64,000 nucleotides of DNA from Methanosarcina barkeri 3. GTDB lineage: Archaea > Halobacteriota > Methanosarcinia > Methanosarcinales > Methanosarcinaceae. The translations under genes were made by a program, and so were the position numbers. The notes below the pieces were generated by a model. That model worked only from the letters and a program-made list of their open reading frames with translations, was not told the DNA's origin and ran no database searches. This document shows positions 9,651 to 19,541 of the stretch, in pieces; position 1 is the first letter of the stretch, and every line of letters starts with the position of its first letter. The stretch lies in assembly GCF_000970305.1 (NCBI RefSeq), contig NZ_CP009517.1:1-64000 (forward strand), written 5' to 3'.

Positions 9651-9725
9651 GTTTATTTATCTGTTTTCAGGCCTGAAATAAGTATTGTTCTCAGGCATGC
9701 CTTCAGAGCATCATTATAGATGTAA

Positions 9726-9946
9726 GTATGAATATATGGTATGACTTTCAGGTATGAATATGTGGTATGACTTTCAGGTATGAATATATGGTATGACTTT
9801 CAGGTATGAATATGTGGTATGACTTTCAGGTATGAATATGTGGTATGACTTTCAGGTATGAATATGTGGTATGACTTTCAGGTATGAATATATGGTATGA
9901 CTTTCAGGTATGAATATGTAGTATGATTCTCAGGTATGAGTATCAG
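9726..9946. repeat. 26-bp tandem repeat array
   Basis: About eight copies of a 26-bp unit (TATGAATATGTGGTATGACT plus TTCAGG) sit upstream of both the RNA ligase gene and the AIM24-like gene. Copies differ mainly by ATATG/ATGTG alternation. The remainder of the 9651-10086 spacer holds no gene. Confidence 0.9.
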
Positions 9947-10086
9947 TACATCTTTATAATAACCTATTTTCACCTGTTTCTTGGGCAAAAAATTAAAGAA
10001 TGTCTCAGTACATTGAAAATGTTTTTAAGTATTTGGCTTATATTGTCTGTTATATCTAAGCTTGCAAAAAGGTTGGAGAGTAAAAC

Positions 10087-10875
10087 ATGGCAGATGAAAT
10101 TGACTACGAGATTATCGGTGACGATATGCAGATCGTCGAAGTTGAGCTTGATCCAAATGAAGCTGTTCAGGCAGAAGCTGGGGCTATGGCATACATGGGG
10201 CCCGGAATTGAGATGCAGACCGGTTTGGGTAATGAAGGCGGTGGATTTTTCGGAGGTCTCAAAAAAGGACTTAAAAGGGCTCTGACAGGAGAAAGTTTCT
10301 TCATTACAAGCTTTGTTCACAAAGGTTCAGGAAAAGGGCGTGTAGCTTTTGCGGCTCCTTATCCGGGAAAGATTATTCCCCTTGACCTCACAAAGTTCGG
10401 AGGCAGTCTCCTCTGCCAGAAAGATTCATTTCTCTGTGCTGCTCGTGGAGTAGATATAGAAATAGCTTTCACTCGCAAGCTCGGAGCAGGGTTCTTCGGT
10501 GGTGAAGGTTTTATTCTGCAGAGACTAAAGGGTGACGGTCTGGCCTTTCTCCATATCGGGGGCACAGTTATAAGAAAAGACCTGGCAGTTGGCGAGACTT
10601 ATCGTGTTGACACAGGCTGTGTGGCAGCTTTCACTGAGACAGTAACCTATGATATAACCTGGTCAAGGAACTTTAAAAATGCCCTTTTCGGTGGTGAAGG
10701 AGTTGTTCTTGCAACCCTTACAGGTCCAGGCACAGTGTATATGCAGAGCCTTCCTTTCTCTCGCCTTGCTGACAGAATCTTTGCAGCCTCTGTTTATGGC
10801 CGCCGAGACGAACAAACCGGCGTTGCCGGGACTGGTATTCTTGGAGGCATCATTGGCGGAGATAGATCATTCTAA
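10087..10875 (+). CDS. TIGR00266 / AIM24 family protein
   Basis: This 262-residue all-beta protein matches the TIGR00266/AIM24 family. The diagnostic opening VEVELDPNEAVQAEAGAMAY (about residues 18-37) is followed by glycine-rich turns (GNEGGGFFGGLKKGLKR), TSFVHKGSGKG and a repeated GAGFFGGEGFILQRL / NALFGGEGVVLATL pair. The fold resembles the trp RNA-binding attenuation protein. No catalytic residues are recognised and the archaeal function is unknown. GGTTGGAGAG precedes the ATG. A strong terminator-like hairpin follows. Confidence 0.85.
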   Translation: MADEIDYEIIGDDMQIVEVELDPNEAVQAEAGAMAYMGPGIEMQTGLGNEGGGFFGGLKKGLKRALTGESFFITSFVHKGSGKGRVAFAAPYPGKIIPLDLTKFGGSLLCQKDSFLCAARGVDIEIAFTRKLGAGFFGGEGFILQRLKGDGLAFLHIGGTVIRKDLAVGETYRVDTGCVAAFTETVTYDITWSRNFKNALFGGEGVVLATLTGPGTVYMQSLPFSRLADRIFAASVYGRRDEQTGVAGTGILGGIIGGDRSF

Positions 10876-11044
10876 AAATTGGGAACTACTCTAAATGAAA
10901 AAATCGTTAAAAATAAGAAACTATTCTAAATAAAAATACTCTAAAATGGTAATTAATTGTAAATCAAACTAAAGAGAAACTCATTTTAAAATAGAATTTA
11001 TTTTAAAAAAAGAAATAAATCCAAAGGAAAGTTAGAAATTCAAA

Positions 11045-11077
11045 AGGCCTGTTTTTAAGAAAGCAGGCCTTTTTTTA
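11045..11077. terminator. Bidirectional-looking terminator hairpin
   Basis: AAGGCCTG pairs with CAGGCCTT, and the stem runs into seven T residues. It lies between the convergent AIM24-like and CBS genes. Confidence 0.65.
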
Positions 11078-11136
11078 ATTACTGGTTTCAGGATTCCAAT
11101 CAAGTTTTTTTCTGCTCTTTCTCACCAGACTAGAGC

Positions 11137-11913
11137 TCATTCTTCAAGTGTACTTATTATATTTCTGCGAGCTAGAAAACCAGCAAGTTCATCATCCAAG
11201 CTAAGGACTGGAACACCTCCGACATCATGTTCCAACATTATCCTAACAGCTTCTTCAAGCGGTGTATTGGTATAGACACTAATCACACTACGAGTCATAA
11301 TATCCCCTACCAATAGGTTCTTGATCCTTGAATCCTGCTGATTATCAGCGACTAGGTCCCTAAAAGAACGCATAGCAAAGGCAATATCATCTTCAGCAAT
11401 AATGCCTACAAGTTTTCCGCTCTCAATTACTGGCAGCCTTCCTACGTTTTTGTCAAGGATAAGTCGCCTAGCGTGGCTAACCCTATCAGATGAACTGATA
11501 ACTATAGGGTTTCTTTCCATTATTTCCCCGACAAAGCCTGTGAAGTGGTTTCGTTTCATGAATTCCTGGGGTGTCACCCAACCCAGGGCTTTTCCATTAT
11601 CAGTGACAATAATTACGCCACCACTCTTTTTCATCAGGGTAAGAACATCCCTGGTGTCGGTGTCAGGCAGAACCTTTATGAAATTGTCGGATACGGCTGT
11701 TGCAACATGCAGAGAGGATGCAGGTTTGCTCAGTTTCTTGCGAGTTCCGAGCTCCTCTGTCAGACTTCTCATTGTAAGTACACCAAGTATCTGATCATCG
11801 TGGACTACCAGCAGGCGCTTTGTGTCCTTCTTTTCCATAAGATCCAGGGCGTGAGATATGGTGTCTGACTTGTCAATCCTATATGGCTGTACCATTATAT
11901 CTTTAACTTGCAT
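11137..11913 (-). CDS. CBS-domain protein (two CBS pairs)
   Basis: This 258-residue protein is made of two CBS pairs (about 1-120 and 125-258). Typical segments are [66 protein letters not shown] and [19 protein letters not shown] pairs usually bind adenosine nucleotides or S-adenosyl ligands and act as sensors. No fused effector domain is present. The start is set at the ATG at 11913, since GAGGTGAA lies seven bases upstream; an in-frame GTG inside that motif is unlikely to be used. It is the last gene of five CBS genes running leftward. Confidence 0.9.
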   Translation of the reverse strand: MQVKDIMVQPYRIDKSDTISHALDLMEKKDTKRLLVVHDDQILGVLTMRSLTEELGTRKKLSKPASSLHVATAVSDNFIKVLPDTDTRDVLTLMKKSGGVIIVTDNGKALGWVTPQEFMKRNHFTGFVGEIMERNPIVISSSDRVSHARRLILDKNVGRLPVIESGKLVGIIAEDDIAFAMRSFRDLVADNQQDSRIKNLLVGDIMTRSVISVYTNTPLEEAVRIMLEHDVGGVPVLSLDDELAGFLARRNIISTLEE

Positions 11914-12102
11914 GCAATTCACCTCATGCGTATCCAGAACTTTTAATCATAATGTTCGCAATTTTTTGCGTGCTTTCTTCATCCGTTTTTCCTTTACTTC
12001 AATTTCGCATCCTTCTCTTGCTCTTAGCTGTTTTATCTATCGCTCTCTATTGCTTTCTATTGCTACTTTTGCAGTATATACCTCCGCACTGCCAGATAAT
12101 GG

Positions 12103-12948
12103 TTAGAGGATGGCTTTCATGATATCGGTTCTGCTTAATATTCCAACTATATTTTCTCCGTCACTGACAGGTAATGCAGTCACTCCTTCCTCTATCATTT
12201 TTTTAGCAGCTTCACTGACATTTTCATTTACGTCAATGGAGTTTATCGGAGAAACCATGATGTCTTCTGCGGTTAAAGGCACCTCTTTTACGTATCTGAA
12301 GGTTTTCTGGCCTCCAGGTGAGGATTTACGTGCCATCTTGATGTTTTTCGTGGAAAGTTCGCCTTGAAAATCAGTTAAGAGATTTAAAGCAAGGCTTTTG
12401 CTGGAAATTATCCCTACAGGCTTTCCTGCATCATCTTTGACGATTACTCTTTCGATCTCATTCCTGTTCATTTCATCAATTACGTGGTTAATAGTGTGAT
12501 GCCGGTGAACAGAAATAGTATCTTCAGACATTAACTTGGGGATTTTTGTTTTCATTTCCTCGCTATTTTCCGCAACATAACGCACAAGATCTGTCCTGGT
12601 GATAATGCCTACAATATCGTTCTTTACCACCGGAATGTTATGCACCCCGTTCTCAAGCATTAAGGCAGCTGCCTGGGAAATAGAGGCTTCAGGATAGATA
12701 GTAATAACCGATTCAGTCATCAGTAACTTAATAGGGATCTGGTCAATCGGTCTTCTCCTCCAGAGAGGTTCGGCCTGAGCCAGACGGTTAGTGATGTCTG
12801 ATTTTGTAACGATTCCCACCATCTTGCCCTCATTGAGGACAAGCAATGTACTGATTCTATGCCTTAACATCAGTTTTCTTGCACGTGACACGGGTTCGTC
12901 TGCGTTTAGGACATACACAGGTGAACTCATGATGTCCGCCACATTCAT
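12103..12948 (-). CDS. CBS-domain protein (two CBS pairs)
   Basis: This 281-residue protein is built only of CBS repeats. The first pair opens with [20 protein letters not shown], and the second ends with [21 protein letters not shown] linker of about 35 residues ([10 protein letters not shown]...[10 protein letters not shown]) separates the third and fourth repeats. A perfect AAGGAGGT box lies seven bases before ATG. It lies 189 bp upstream of the previous CBS gene. A ligand-sensing regulatory role is inferred from the family; the partner is unknown. Confidence 0.9.
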   Translation of the reverse strand: MNVADIMSSPVYVLNADEPVSRARKLMLRHRISTLLVLNEGKMVGIVTKSDITNRLAQAEPLWRRRPIDQIPIKLLMTESVITIYPEASISQAAALMLENGVHNIPVVKNDIVGIITRTDLVRYVAENSEEMKTKIPKLMSEDTISVHRHHTINHVIDEMNRNEIERVIVKDDAGKPVGIISSKSLALNLLTDFQGELSTKNIKMARKSSPGGQKTFRYVKEVPLTAEDIMVSPINSIDVNENVSEAAKKMIEEGVTALPVSDGENIVGILSRTDIMKAIL

Positions 12949-13231
12949 GAAGTACCTCCTTCACTTTTACAATATATGAGTATCAATAATTATACTTTTT
13001 GAATTGGATGTGAAAGCTACAATTTTTAACTATAGGCTGTAGATTTTTAGGGGAGTAACCAGTACCTCTTGTTAAAGTGAGAGCTATTTTAAAAGTTCTT
13101 ATTTTTGAAAATCCTTGTTTTAAAATAGACTACACTCCAAATCCTGAATATTCAATGTATAGATTACTTCTCGACCTATCTACAAAGTAGGCTTATTTCC
13201 TGGTAGGTTCAGCTAGAGGATTTTTCTTTTT

Positions 13232-13474
13232 TAAAACTCTTGAAAACTTAGCCTCCTTAAACCTTAAACTCCTGAAAACTTAGTCTCCTTAAACCTTAAA
13301 CTCTTGAAAACTTAGCCTCCTTAAACCTTAAACTCCTGAAAACTTAGTCTCCTTAAACCTTAAACTCCTGAAAACTTAGTCTCCTTAAACCTTAAACTCT
13401 TGAAAACTTAGTCTTCTTAAACCTCAAACTCCTGAAAGCTTAATCTCCTTAAACCTCAAACTCTTGAAAGCTTA
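13232..13474. repeat. 32-bp tandem repeat array
   Basis: About eight copies of a 32-bp unit beginning CTCCTTAAACCTTAAACTCC fill the middle of the 12949-13618 spacer between CBS genes. It is not CRISPR: the copies abut without unique spacers. The rest of the spacer shows no gene. Confidence 0.9.
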
Positions 13475-13495
13475 AGCCCGAAGTTTTTTCGGGCT
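13475..13495 (-). terminator. Hairpin between CBS genes
   Basis: AGCCCGAA pairs with TTCGGGCT around a short T-rich loop. It lies about 120 bp past the 13619 stop on the minus strand. It could terminate that gene; there is no strong T-run in that direction, so this is tentative. Confidence 0.4.
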
Positions 13496-13618
13496 CAGTC
13501 AACTTAAGGCTCAGTTAGACTTTAGTTTCACTAAACTTTGTTAAGTTTCAGGATAGTTTGAGCTAGCTTGAACTAGCATGACGGTTTTGATCAATTGAAA
13601 CCAGTTCTGTTCAATTGA

Positions 13619-14626
13619 TTATTTACCAGGTTCATTCAGAGATCTAAGGAAATCCCTTTCAGTAATGATGCCGCGGATTAGTCCATTCTCCAAAATCGGA
13701 AGTGAACCTATCTTTTTCTCAAGCATTATTTCCATCGCTTTTCCCAGGTCTGTACCCGGTTCAGTCCATATCAGTTCTTTTGAGACAATAGATCCTACAG
13801 GCTGGTCAAGCGCTTCATGAATGTTTCCTGTTGTCAGCTTACTGAAAGCGTCTCCCCTTCCAAGGAAATGGACAATATCAGTGGAAGTGATAATTCCTGC
13901 GAAGATGCCATCTTTAACTACAGGAAGTCTTCGGAGCCAGTTATCTACCATTACTTTTGCTGCCTGTCCAATGGGTGTCTCAGTTGACACCATCTTGACG
14001 TTCTTGGTCATATATTCATCAACAGTTCGGCTTGTCACGATTCCGCCCATCAGTTCAATTGCATTCCTTTCGGTAAAGATTGCAACGACCTGCATGTCAT
14101 TGTTCACGATTGGAAGGCCGCCTCTTTTTCTTTCAATCATCATTGAAACAGCATCTTTAAAATCAGCCTGGTCATTAAGGTAGGGAATATTAGTTTCCAT
14201 GATTTGCCGTACTTCTTCGTTGATTGCAGCCAGAAGGTTACCTTTGAAGCGGTTTTCAACGAGCAGATTCTTTCTTCCGCCCCCCAGGAAATCGATAATA
14301 TCTACGGAAGTAACAACTCCTTCCAGCCTCCGCGTTCCGGCGTTTGTAATAGGAATGCGTCTGAACCTCTTTTCAGTCATAATCTTGATTGCTTCCATAA
14401 CTGTTGCAGTAGGAGGAAGGGTTACTACACTCCTCGTTGCCAGGGCCAGAATTTTTCCTTCATGTTCTGAAATACGGGATTTAAACTCAGGACCTATTCG
14501 CATAGTGCCCATGCTGCTAATCATGTGCGGGTCTTTCTGCTGCGCTTTCTTGGATTTGCTCACGCCTGGCTGAACTTTCATCTTATCGACGGACGAAAAT
14601 GTCGTATTTTTGTTCAATAGGACCAC
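13619..14626 (-). CDS. CBS-domain protein (two CBS pairs) with basic N-terminal tail
   Basis: This protein has about 335 residues. A poorly conserved, Lys-rich N-terminus of about 60 residues precedes two CBS pairs. Signature stretches are [79 protein letters not shown] and [19 protein letters not shown]. The start is uncertain: GTG at 14626, TTG nine bases later, or ATG at about 14581 (MKVQPGV). It is the largest single-copy CBS protein of the cluster, and the basic tail is unlike its neighbours. Confidence 0.88.
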   Translation of the reverse strand: MVLLNKNTTFSSVDKMKVQPGVSKSKKAQQKDPHMISSMGTMRIGPEFKSRISEHEGKILALATRSVVTLPPTATVMEAIKIMTEKRFRRIPITNAGTRRLEGVVTSVDIIDFLGGGRKNLLVENRFKGNLLAAINEEVRQIMETNIPYLNDQADFKDAVSMMIERKRGGLPIVNNDMQVVAIFTERNAIELMGGIVTSRTVDEYMTKNVKMVSTETPIGQAAKVMVDNWLRRLPVVKDGIFAGIITSTDIVHFLGRGDAFSKLTTGNIHEALDQPVGSIVSKELIWTEPGTDLGKAMEIMLEKKIGSLPILENGLIRGIITERDFLRSLNEPGK

Positions 14627-14884
14627 CGAATTCGAGTTGCAGTTAATTGCTTTTTTAGTATTCCATTTCTTCTTTTCCTGCTTTCTTGCGGAAACTTCCC
14701 TGGAATCTGCAGTTCATTCCTCAACAGACCCAGATTTGCTCCCGGAAAAAATAAAACCTGAAAGCAATTTTTCCCGAATCTTTCCGAAAGGTTTCCTTTA
14801 TTTTAGATTTATAATTATTATTAATGATGATCTTTGATGTTATAATCTTTTTGCGTGAAAACTTGCTGCTGTTTTTCGCATTGC

Positions 14885-15076
14885 ATTAATTCTCAGTTAA
14901 TTATTTGTTTAATTCTGAGTTAATTTTTTGTTTAATTCTCAGCTAATTGTTTTTTTAATTCTGAGTTAATTGTTTTTTAATTCTAAGTTAATTGTTTTTT
15001 AATTCTAAGTTAATTGTTTTTTAATTCTAAGTTAATTGTTTTTTAATTCTAAGTTAATTGTTTTTTTAATTCTGCG
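14885..15076. repeat. 22-bp tandem repeat array
   Basis: About nine copies of TTAATTCTAAGTTAATTGTT (22-bp period including two more T residues) lie between two CBS genes. The first copies carry CTGAG and the later ones CTAAG. No gene is present in the 14627-15122 spacer. Confidence 0.88.
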
Positions 15077-15122
15077 ATTATCTGTTATTCTTTCACCGGA
15101 TACCTTCATTACACAGTTTTTT

Positions 15123-15938
15123 TCAAAGGCGATTTTCGAAGGTTTTTTCAGGCCATACATTGACAATAGATTCCAGAAGGTCCTGTCTATCGACGAGTCC
15201 AGATACCCTATCCTTTTCATTTACTATGGTAACCCTTCCAATATCATAGTAAATAATCATCTTAATTGCACTTTGAATGGAATCATTTTCTGACAGTGTA
15301 TACGTAGGGGTTGACATTATCTTTTCAACTTTTGGGCTCTCATTAGGCCTTGTTCGCCTTTCATCTTCCGTTTCAGTGCGCACAGCACCTGATTTGATTA
15401 TGTCTCTGCGGGTTATCATTCCAACCGGTTCGCCTTTCTTTGAAACTACAGGAATACCCGTATAATCGGTCTCGAGCATATGCGCCCAGACTACACTGAC
15501 TTTGTCCTCTTGTGAACACGTTTTGACTTTTTTCGTCATCATGGTCTGCAGTGTTTTAGGAACATTTTTTGGGACTTCGACATTTCTGAGAATATCCACA
15601 TTACTCAGGACTCCAACCACCGTACGATCCGTAGTTGATTTAACAACGGGAACTCTGTTCTGCTTCGATTGCACCATCAGTTTTGCGGCCTTTATAATAT
15701 CCATATCCGGAGTGACTGTAGGGGATTGGCTTGCATACCCGCCTACTGTGACATTCGAGCGTGTAGAGGTAATCCTCAAGATATCCTGGTCACTCAGCAT
15801 TCCCACAAGCCTGTTCTCTTCGTCAACAACAACAAGACTTCGAAGAAGGTAATCGCGCATCAGCTGACGGGCACGAGTCACAAACTCTCCTTCTTTGATA
15901 CTCACAGGCTCATCTGTCATAATCTCACTAACGTTCAC
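15123..15938 (-). CDS. CBS-domain protein (two CBS pairs)
   Basis: This 271-residue protein consists of two CBS pairs. Typical stretches are [76 protein letters not shown] and [20 protein letters not shown]. It starts with GTG behind a perfect AAGGAGGT. It sits 66 bp downstream of the larger CBS-zinc-ribbon gene, so these two are probably co-transcribed. A nucleotide-sensing role is inferred from the family. Confidence 0.9.
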   Translation of the reverse strand: MNVSEIMTDEPVSIKEGEFVTRARQLMRDYLLRSLVVVDEENRLVGMLSDQDILRITSTRSNVTVGGYASQSPTVTPDMDIIKAAKLMVQSKQNRVPVVKSTTDRTVVGVLSNVDILRNVEVPKNVPKTLQTMMTKKVKTCSQEDKVSVVWAHMLETDYTGIPVVSKKGEPVGMITRRDIIKSGAVRTETEDERRTRPNESPKVEKIMSTPTYTLSENDSIQSAIKMIIYYDIGRVTIVNEKDRVSGLVDRQDLLESIVNVWPEKTFENRL

Positions 15939-16003
15939 TATATACCTCCTTATACTCTCTTTAAAAAAGATGTCTCTGGAAATCGATATCTAAAGATTGT
16001 GAG

Positions 16004-17272
16004 TTATTCGTAGTCTTCGCCTTCTTCCTGCCTGCAGTTTCTGCATAAATATTTACCGTGTACATACTTGAGGTCAACGGAAAAAACTAAACAGGATTCA
16101 CATATACCAGTTATAAAATCCTCTAAATCTTCTGAAATCTCTTCTCTTGAGGGAATGGAGAATAGGGCTTCTCTATTCATATCAACAAGGTTTCTGAGGA
16201 TAGTATCAATTCCGGGTGTTATTGCCAGGATATCAGTATTCGAAATTATTCCTATTACTGTCCTATCTTTCAGGACTGGCAGTCTTTTGATATTAGCTTT
16301 TAACATAATTTCGGAAGCTTCTGCAATACTTTTTTCGGGTTCTATGGTTATGAGAGGACTCGAAAAAATGTCCTTCGCTTCCACTTCACTTGGTTTTTTA
16401 TTCTCTGTAACAATATTTTTAACAATATCCCTTTCAGTTATAATCCCTATAGCTTTATCATTCTCTGTGACGATAACACTACCTGCATCACGACTGACCA
16501 TTTCTCTTGCAATAGAAGGAATATCTGAGTTGATATCCATTACTATTACTGCTTTATTCATAGCCCTAGTAACCGAAACTTTATTGATGTCTCTGTTATG
16601 AATGCCGGCATATTTTCCCCTGTCAGCATCTATGTCCTTTTCGTGCCGACAGTTTCCGCATAAGTATCTGCCATCTACATACCTGAGGTCAATGGAAGTA
16701 GAACCACACAATTCACATACATTCATTCTGGAATTTTCTAAATCTGGAATCTCATCTCTCGAGGGAATAGAGAGTAGGGCCTCTCTGTTCATATCAATAA
16801 GATCTCGAAGAATAGTATTAAGTCCAGGTGCTACCATCAGGATATCTGTATTCGAAATTACTCCTATTACTGTCCTATCTTTCAGGACTGGTAGTCTTTT
16901 AATTCTTGCTTTTAGCATGATTTCGGAAGCTTCTATTATGTTATTTTCAGGCTCTATGGTTATAAGAGGACTTGAGAGGACTTCTTTCGCTTCCACTTCA
17001 CTTGGTTTTTTATTCTCTGTAACAATATTTTTAACAATATCCCTTTCAGTTATGATCCCCATAGCTTTACCATTTTCTGTGACGATAACGCTTCCTGCAT
17101 CACGACTGGCTATTTCTCTTGCAATAGAAGGAATATCTGAGTTGATATCCATTACTATTACTGCTTTGTTCATAACCTCAGCAACTGAGAGTTCTCTTTC
17201 AATCTCTTTATTGTGAATGCCAGCATATTTTCCCCTGTCAGCATCTATGTCCTTTTCAGGTCCATCTGCCAT
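16004..17272 (-). CDS. Tandemly duplicated CBS-pair plus zinc-ribbon protein
   Basis: This 422-residue protein is an internal duplication of about 206 residues. Each half has a short DIDADRGKYAGIHN segment, a CBS pair and a zinc ribbon. The ribbons are CELCGS...YLCGNC in the first half and CESCLV...YLCRNC in the second. The halves are about 80% identical by eye, with long identical runs such as GIITERDIVKNIVTENKKPS, so the duplication is recent or kept homogeneous. The zinc ribbon suggests a nucleic-acid or protein contact added to nucleotide sensing; this is inference. It faces the ORB-bearing spacer. Confidence 0.88.
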   Translation of the reverse strand: MADGPEKDIDADRGKYAGIHNKEIERELSVAEVMNKAVIVMDINSDIPSIAREIASRDAGSVIVTENGKAMGIITERDIVKNIVTENKKPSEVEAKEVLSSPLITIEPENNIIEASEIMLKARIKRLPVLKDRTVIGVISNTDILMVAPGLNTILRDLIDMNREALLSIPSRDEIPDLENSRMNVCELCGSTSIDLRYVDGRYLCGNCRHEKDIDADRGKYAGIHNRDINKVSVTRAMNKAVIVMDINSDIPSIAREMVSRDAGSVIVTENDKAIGIITERDIVKNIVTENKKPSEVEAKDIFSSPLITIEPEKSIAEASEIMLKANIKRLPVLKDRTVIGIISNTDILAITPGIDTILRNLVDMNREALFSIPSREEISEDLEDFITGICESCLVFSVDLKYVHGKYLCRNCRQEEGEDYE

Positions 17273-17740
17273 CTACTGCCATTCCCCCTTTGTCCTTTAT
17301 GTCGGCAATTAATAATATAAAGTTCACAGTATAAAATTCACAGTATAAAAAGCCAAAATGTAGAATTTACGATATAAATTTACGATTGAAGTTTTTTAAG
17401 TATCCACTTTCTAGAAAACGTTCCATGTTGGTTTAGTTTTCCTTCCAGTCTATACTCTGAAATTATTAGTTTTTTAAAGACAATACTGCGGCGAAGCTCG
17501 TTATCCCGAATTTGTTTTTGTCAGCATCCTCTAAGATGTTTTCCCCATAATTTTCGGATTTTTTTACAGCATTTATATATACGAGTCAATGGTACATAAT
17601 GATAACGGCATTTTGCTTTTTTCATAAAACACATAAAACTTTATAAAATCAAGGACATTCACTTTAAATCTCCAGTTAGCTTGTTTCTGGTGAATTCATA
17701 GTAAAAAAATTTATAGCACGCACACAGGAATTTTTTAAGT

Positions 17741-17761
17741 ACCCCTTTGTTTCCACTGGAG
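17741..17761 (-). promoter_or_regulatory. Origin recognition box (ORB)
   Basis: On the minus strand it reads TCCAGTGGAAACAAAGGGGT, an essentially canonical archaeal ORB with dyad core and G-string. It lies in the spacer 3' of the RPA gene and 5' of the CBS-zinc-ribbon gene. Confidence 0.75.
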
Positions 17762-17917
17762 ATTTTTGCTGAGAATGAAAAATGCTCCATTATCTGGAAG
17801 AAGTATTAGAAAGAAGTGCAGAAGAGAAGTATATCTTAGAAAACAGGTTTATACAGTTTAAAAAAATCAAAATTATATTTGTAATGCTTTCTATTTTTCT
17901 CACAGTAAATTTTTCAG

Positions 17918-17938
17918 ACCCCTTTATTTCCACTGGAA
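17918..17938 (-). promoter_or_regulatory. Origin recognition box (ORB)
   Basis: On the minus strand it reads TTCCAGTGGAAATAAAGGGG followed by T. It has the same orientation as the box at 17741 and nearly the same sequence as the box at 19-40. Two such matches within 200 bp are hard to ascribe to chance. Confidence 0.75.
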
Positions 17939-18000
17939 AACACTTCACAAGCTTTTACCGCGAAAAGCATGGTTTAAGAAATAAACCAGAAAGAAGACAC

Positions 18001-18095
18001 TGAAAAAGGATAACGATTAAAGCATAAAAAGGATAACGATTAGAACATAAAAAGGATAACGATTAAAGCATAAAAAGGAATAAAGATTAGAGCAT
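18001..18095. repeat. 23-bp tandem repeat overlapping the RPA stop
   Basis: Four copies of a unit reading AAAAAGGATAACGATTAAAG plus CAT; the last copy is diverged and contains the RPA stop codon. Confidence 0.85.
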
Positions 18096-19541
18096 AATTA
18101 CTCTGCTCCGATTCCCGATGCTAAGTTCAATTTCTTCGTTCAGACCATACTTCGCGTAAGCATTAATTATCTGGATTTCGGAGTCAATATCAAGATCTTC
18201 GATCACATAAGCCTGTTCTCCCCAGAGAGTTATCTTTATGCTGCCAGTTTCGTCCTTTAATCGAAGGTTTGCAACTACATTCTCGGTTCCGTCTTCCCTT
18301 TCAAACTCTTTGAGTTCCCCTATTTCGGAAACCTTACCCTGAACCGAATAGCTTTCCCCAGGGATAATATCAGCAATATCCGTAAACTTTTCTTTGTACT
18401 CAATTTCCTTTTCACTCTTCTGGATTATTCCTCGGCCTCCCAGGTTGAGTTCTATCTGCTGGCTGAATGCATTTTCCCGAGAGTAAGCATGAAGTACTTC
18501 TATGGTCTCGTCAAAATCGACTTCATCCAGAAAACTGGTTTTTTCATCCCATAGAGTCAGTCTGATTTTTCCAGTGGAATCTCCAAGAAGAAGATTTCCA
18601 ACTCTTCCGGTAGACCCGTCTTTTTTCTCAAAAGTCCGGATTTCTCCTATATCGAGTACTCTACCTGAAATGTTTATATTGCTCATATCAGCCCTGATGT
18701 CCTCAATTGGAATAAATTCCTCTTCGTACTCGACTTTTTTCTCACTTTTCCTTATTATGCTTCGATTTCCTACCTGTAGTTCAACTTTCTGAGTAAAGGC
18801 GTTCTCTCGCGCATAAGCATTGACCAGTTCAATAGTGTCTCCGTATTCTACCTGGTTCAGGAATTCGGTTCTGTCGTCCCAAAGGGTTACTCTGACTGTG
18901 CCTGTACTATCCCCGAGAAGCAGGTTTCCTACCTGTCCGCTAGTGCCATCTTTCCGCTGGAAAGTTCTTACATCTGAAATTTCCAGGATTTTTCCTGTTA
19001 AATTGAGATCTCCCATACCGTCTTTTATATCCTTTATTTTCTGGCTGCTGGCAGCCACATCGATTTCTTCTTCGCTCTCGGCCAGGACTCCGTTATTTCC
19101 TACATTGACCTCTACTCCTGAGTATCCCTGCTTCGCATAACCGCTAACCTGAAGAGTTTGCCCTACTTTGATTTTTTCAGCTTTTATAAGATCTGCCATG
19201 TTATCCCAGAGCGTTATCCTGATCTTTCCTGTTTCATCTCCAACAATTATATTTCCGACTCTACCTATCGTCCCATCATTTCGAGTAAATTCTTTGGTGT
19301 CGAAAACCGACACAACTTTTGCAACAAAATTTATTTGTCCGCTTTCAGCTGTAATGTTTTCAATTTTCACACTGTCCCGACCTACATCTGAAAACCCAAG
19401 TTCGTTGGCAACTAGCATGGCAGCCATGGGTTCATCGCAAAGCCCTCCCATGCTTTCGACCTTTTCCTGTACATGCTGCAGGAAGTCTTCTTTACTGATA
19501 ACGTGGCTGAGCTTCTTATAGATTGATTCGATATCTGTCAT
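18087..19541 (-). CDS. Replication protein A with four OB folds
   Basis: This 484-residue single-stranded-DNA-binding protein has four repeated OB-fold units. Each contains a variant of REFxRxDGTxGxVxNLxxGDxTGxIRxTLWDD (near residues 85, 205, 305 and 410). This is the architecture reported for RPA1 of Methanosarcina acetivorans. No zinc finger is present. It would coat ssDNA during replication and repair. An AAGGGGATAAT ribosome-binding site precedes ATG. Two ORBs lie just past its 3' end, placing it next to a putative initiation zone. Confidence 0.93.
   Translation of the reverse strand: MTDIESIYKKLSHVISKEDFLQHVQEKVESMGGLCDEPMAAMLVANELGFSDVGRDSVKIENITAESGQINFVAKVVSVFDTKEFTRNDGTIGRVGNIIVGDETGKIRITLWDNMADLIKAEKIKVGQTLQVSGYAKQGYSGVEVNVGNNGVLAESEEEIDVAASSQKIKDIKDGMGDLNLTGKILEISDVRTFQRKDGTSGQVGNLLLGDSTGTVRVTLWDDRTEFLNQVEYGDTIELVNAYARENAFTQKVELQVGNRSIIRKSEKKVEYEEEFIPIEDIRADMSNINISGRVLDIGEIRTFEKKDGSTGRVGNLLLGDSTGKIRLTLWDEKTSFLDEVDFDETIEVLHAYSRENAFSQQIELNLGGRGIIQKSEKEIEYKEKFTDIADIIPGESYSVQGKVSEIGELKEFEREDGTENVVANLRLKDETGSIKITLWGEQAYVIEDLDIDSEIQIINAYAKYGLNEEIELSIGNRSRVIML

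Larger units (their letters stand above)
17273..18086. other. Spacer between CBS cluster and RPA gene, with two ORBs
   Basis: The only open frame (17782-18003) lacks a ribosome-binding site and overlaps an ORB, so I do not call it a gene. The sequence is AT-rich with several TATA-like tracts. Two ORBs in the same orientation lie 177 bp apart (17741 and 17918). The right end carries a 23-bp repeat that runs into the RPA stop codon. The promoter of the CBS-zinc-ribbon gene should be near 17300-17400. The layout resembles an origin or origin sub-site. Confidence 0.6.

Noticed and set aside
13232-13474. Possible CRISPR array
   Set aside because: Units are contiguous with no unique spacers, and no cas genes are in the window.
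17782-18003. 73-codon plus-strand frame in the RPA-CBS spacer
   Set aside because: It contains an ORB, lacks a ribosome-binding site and ends in simple repeat; composition is that of AT-rich spacer.
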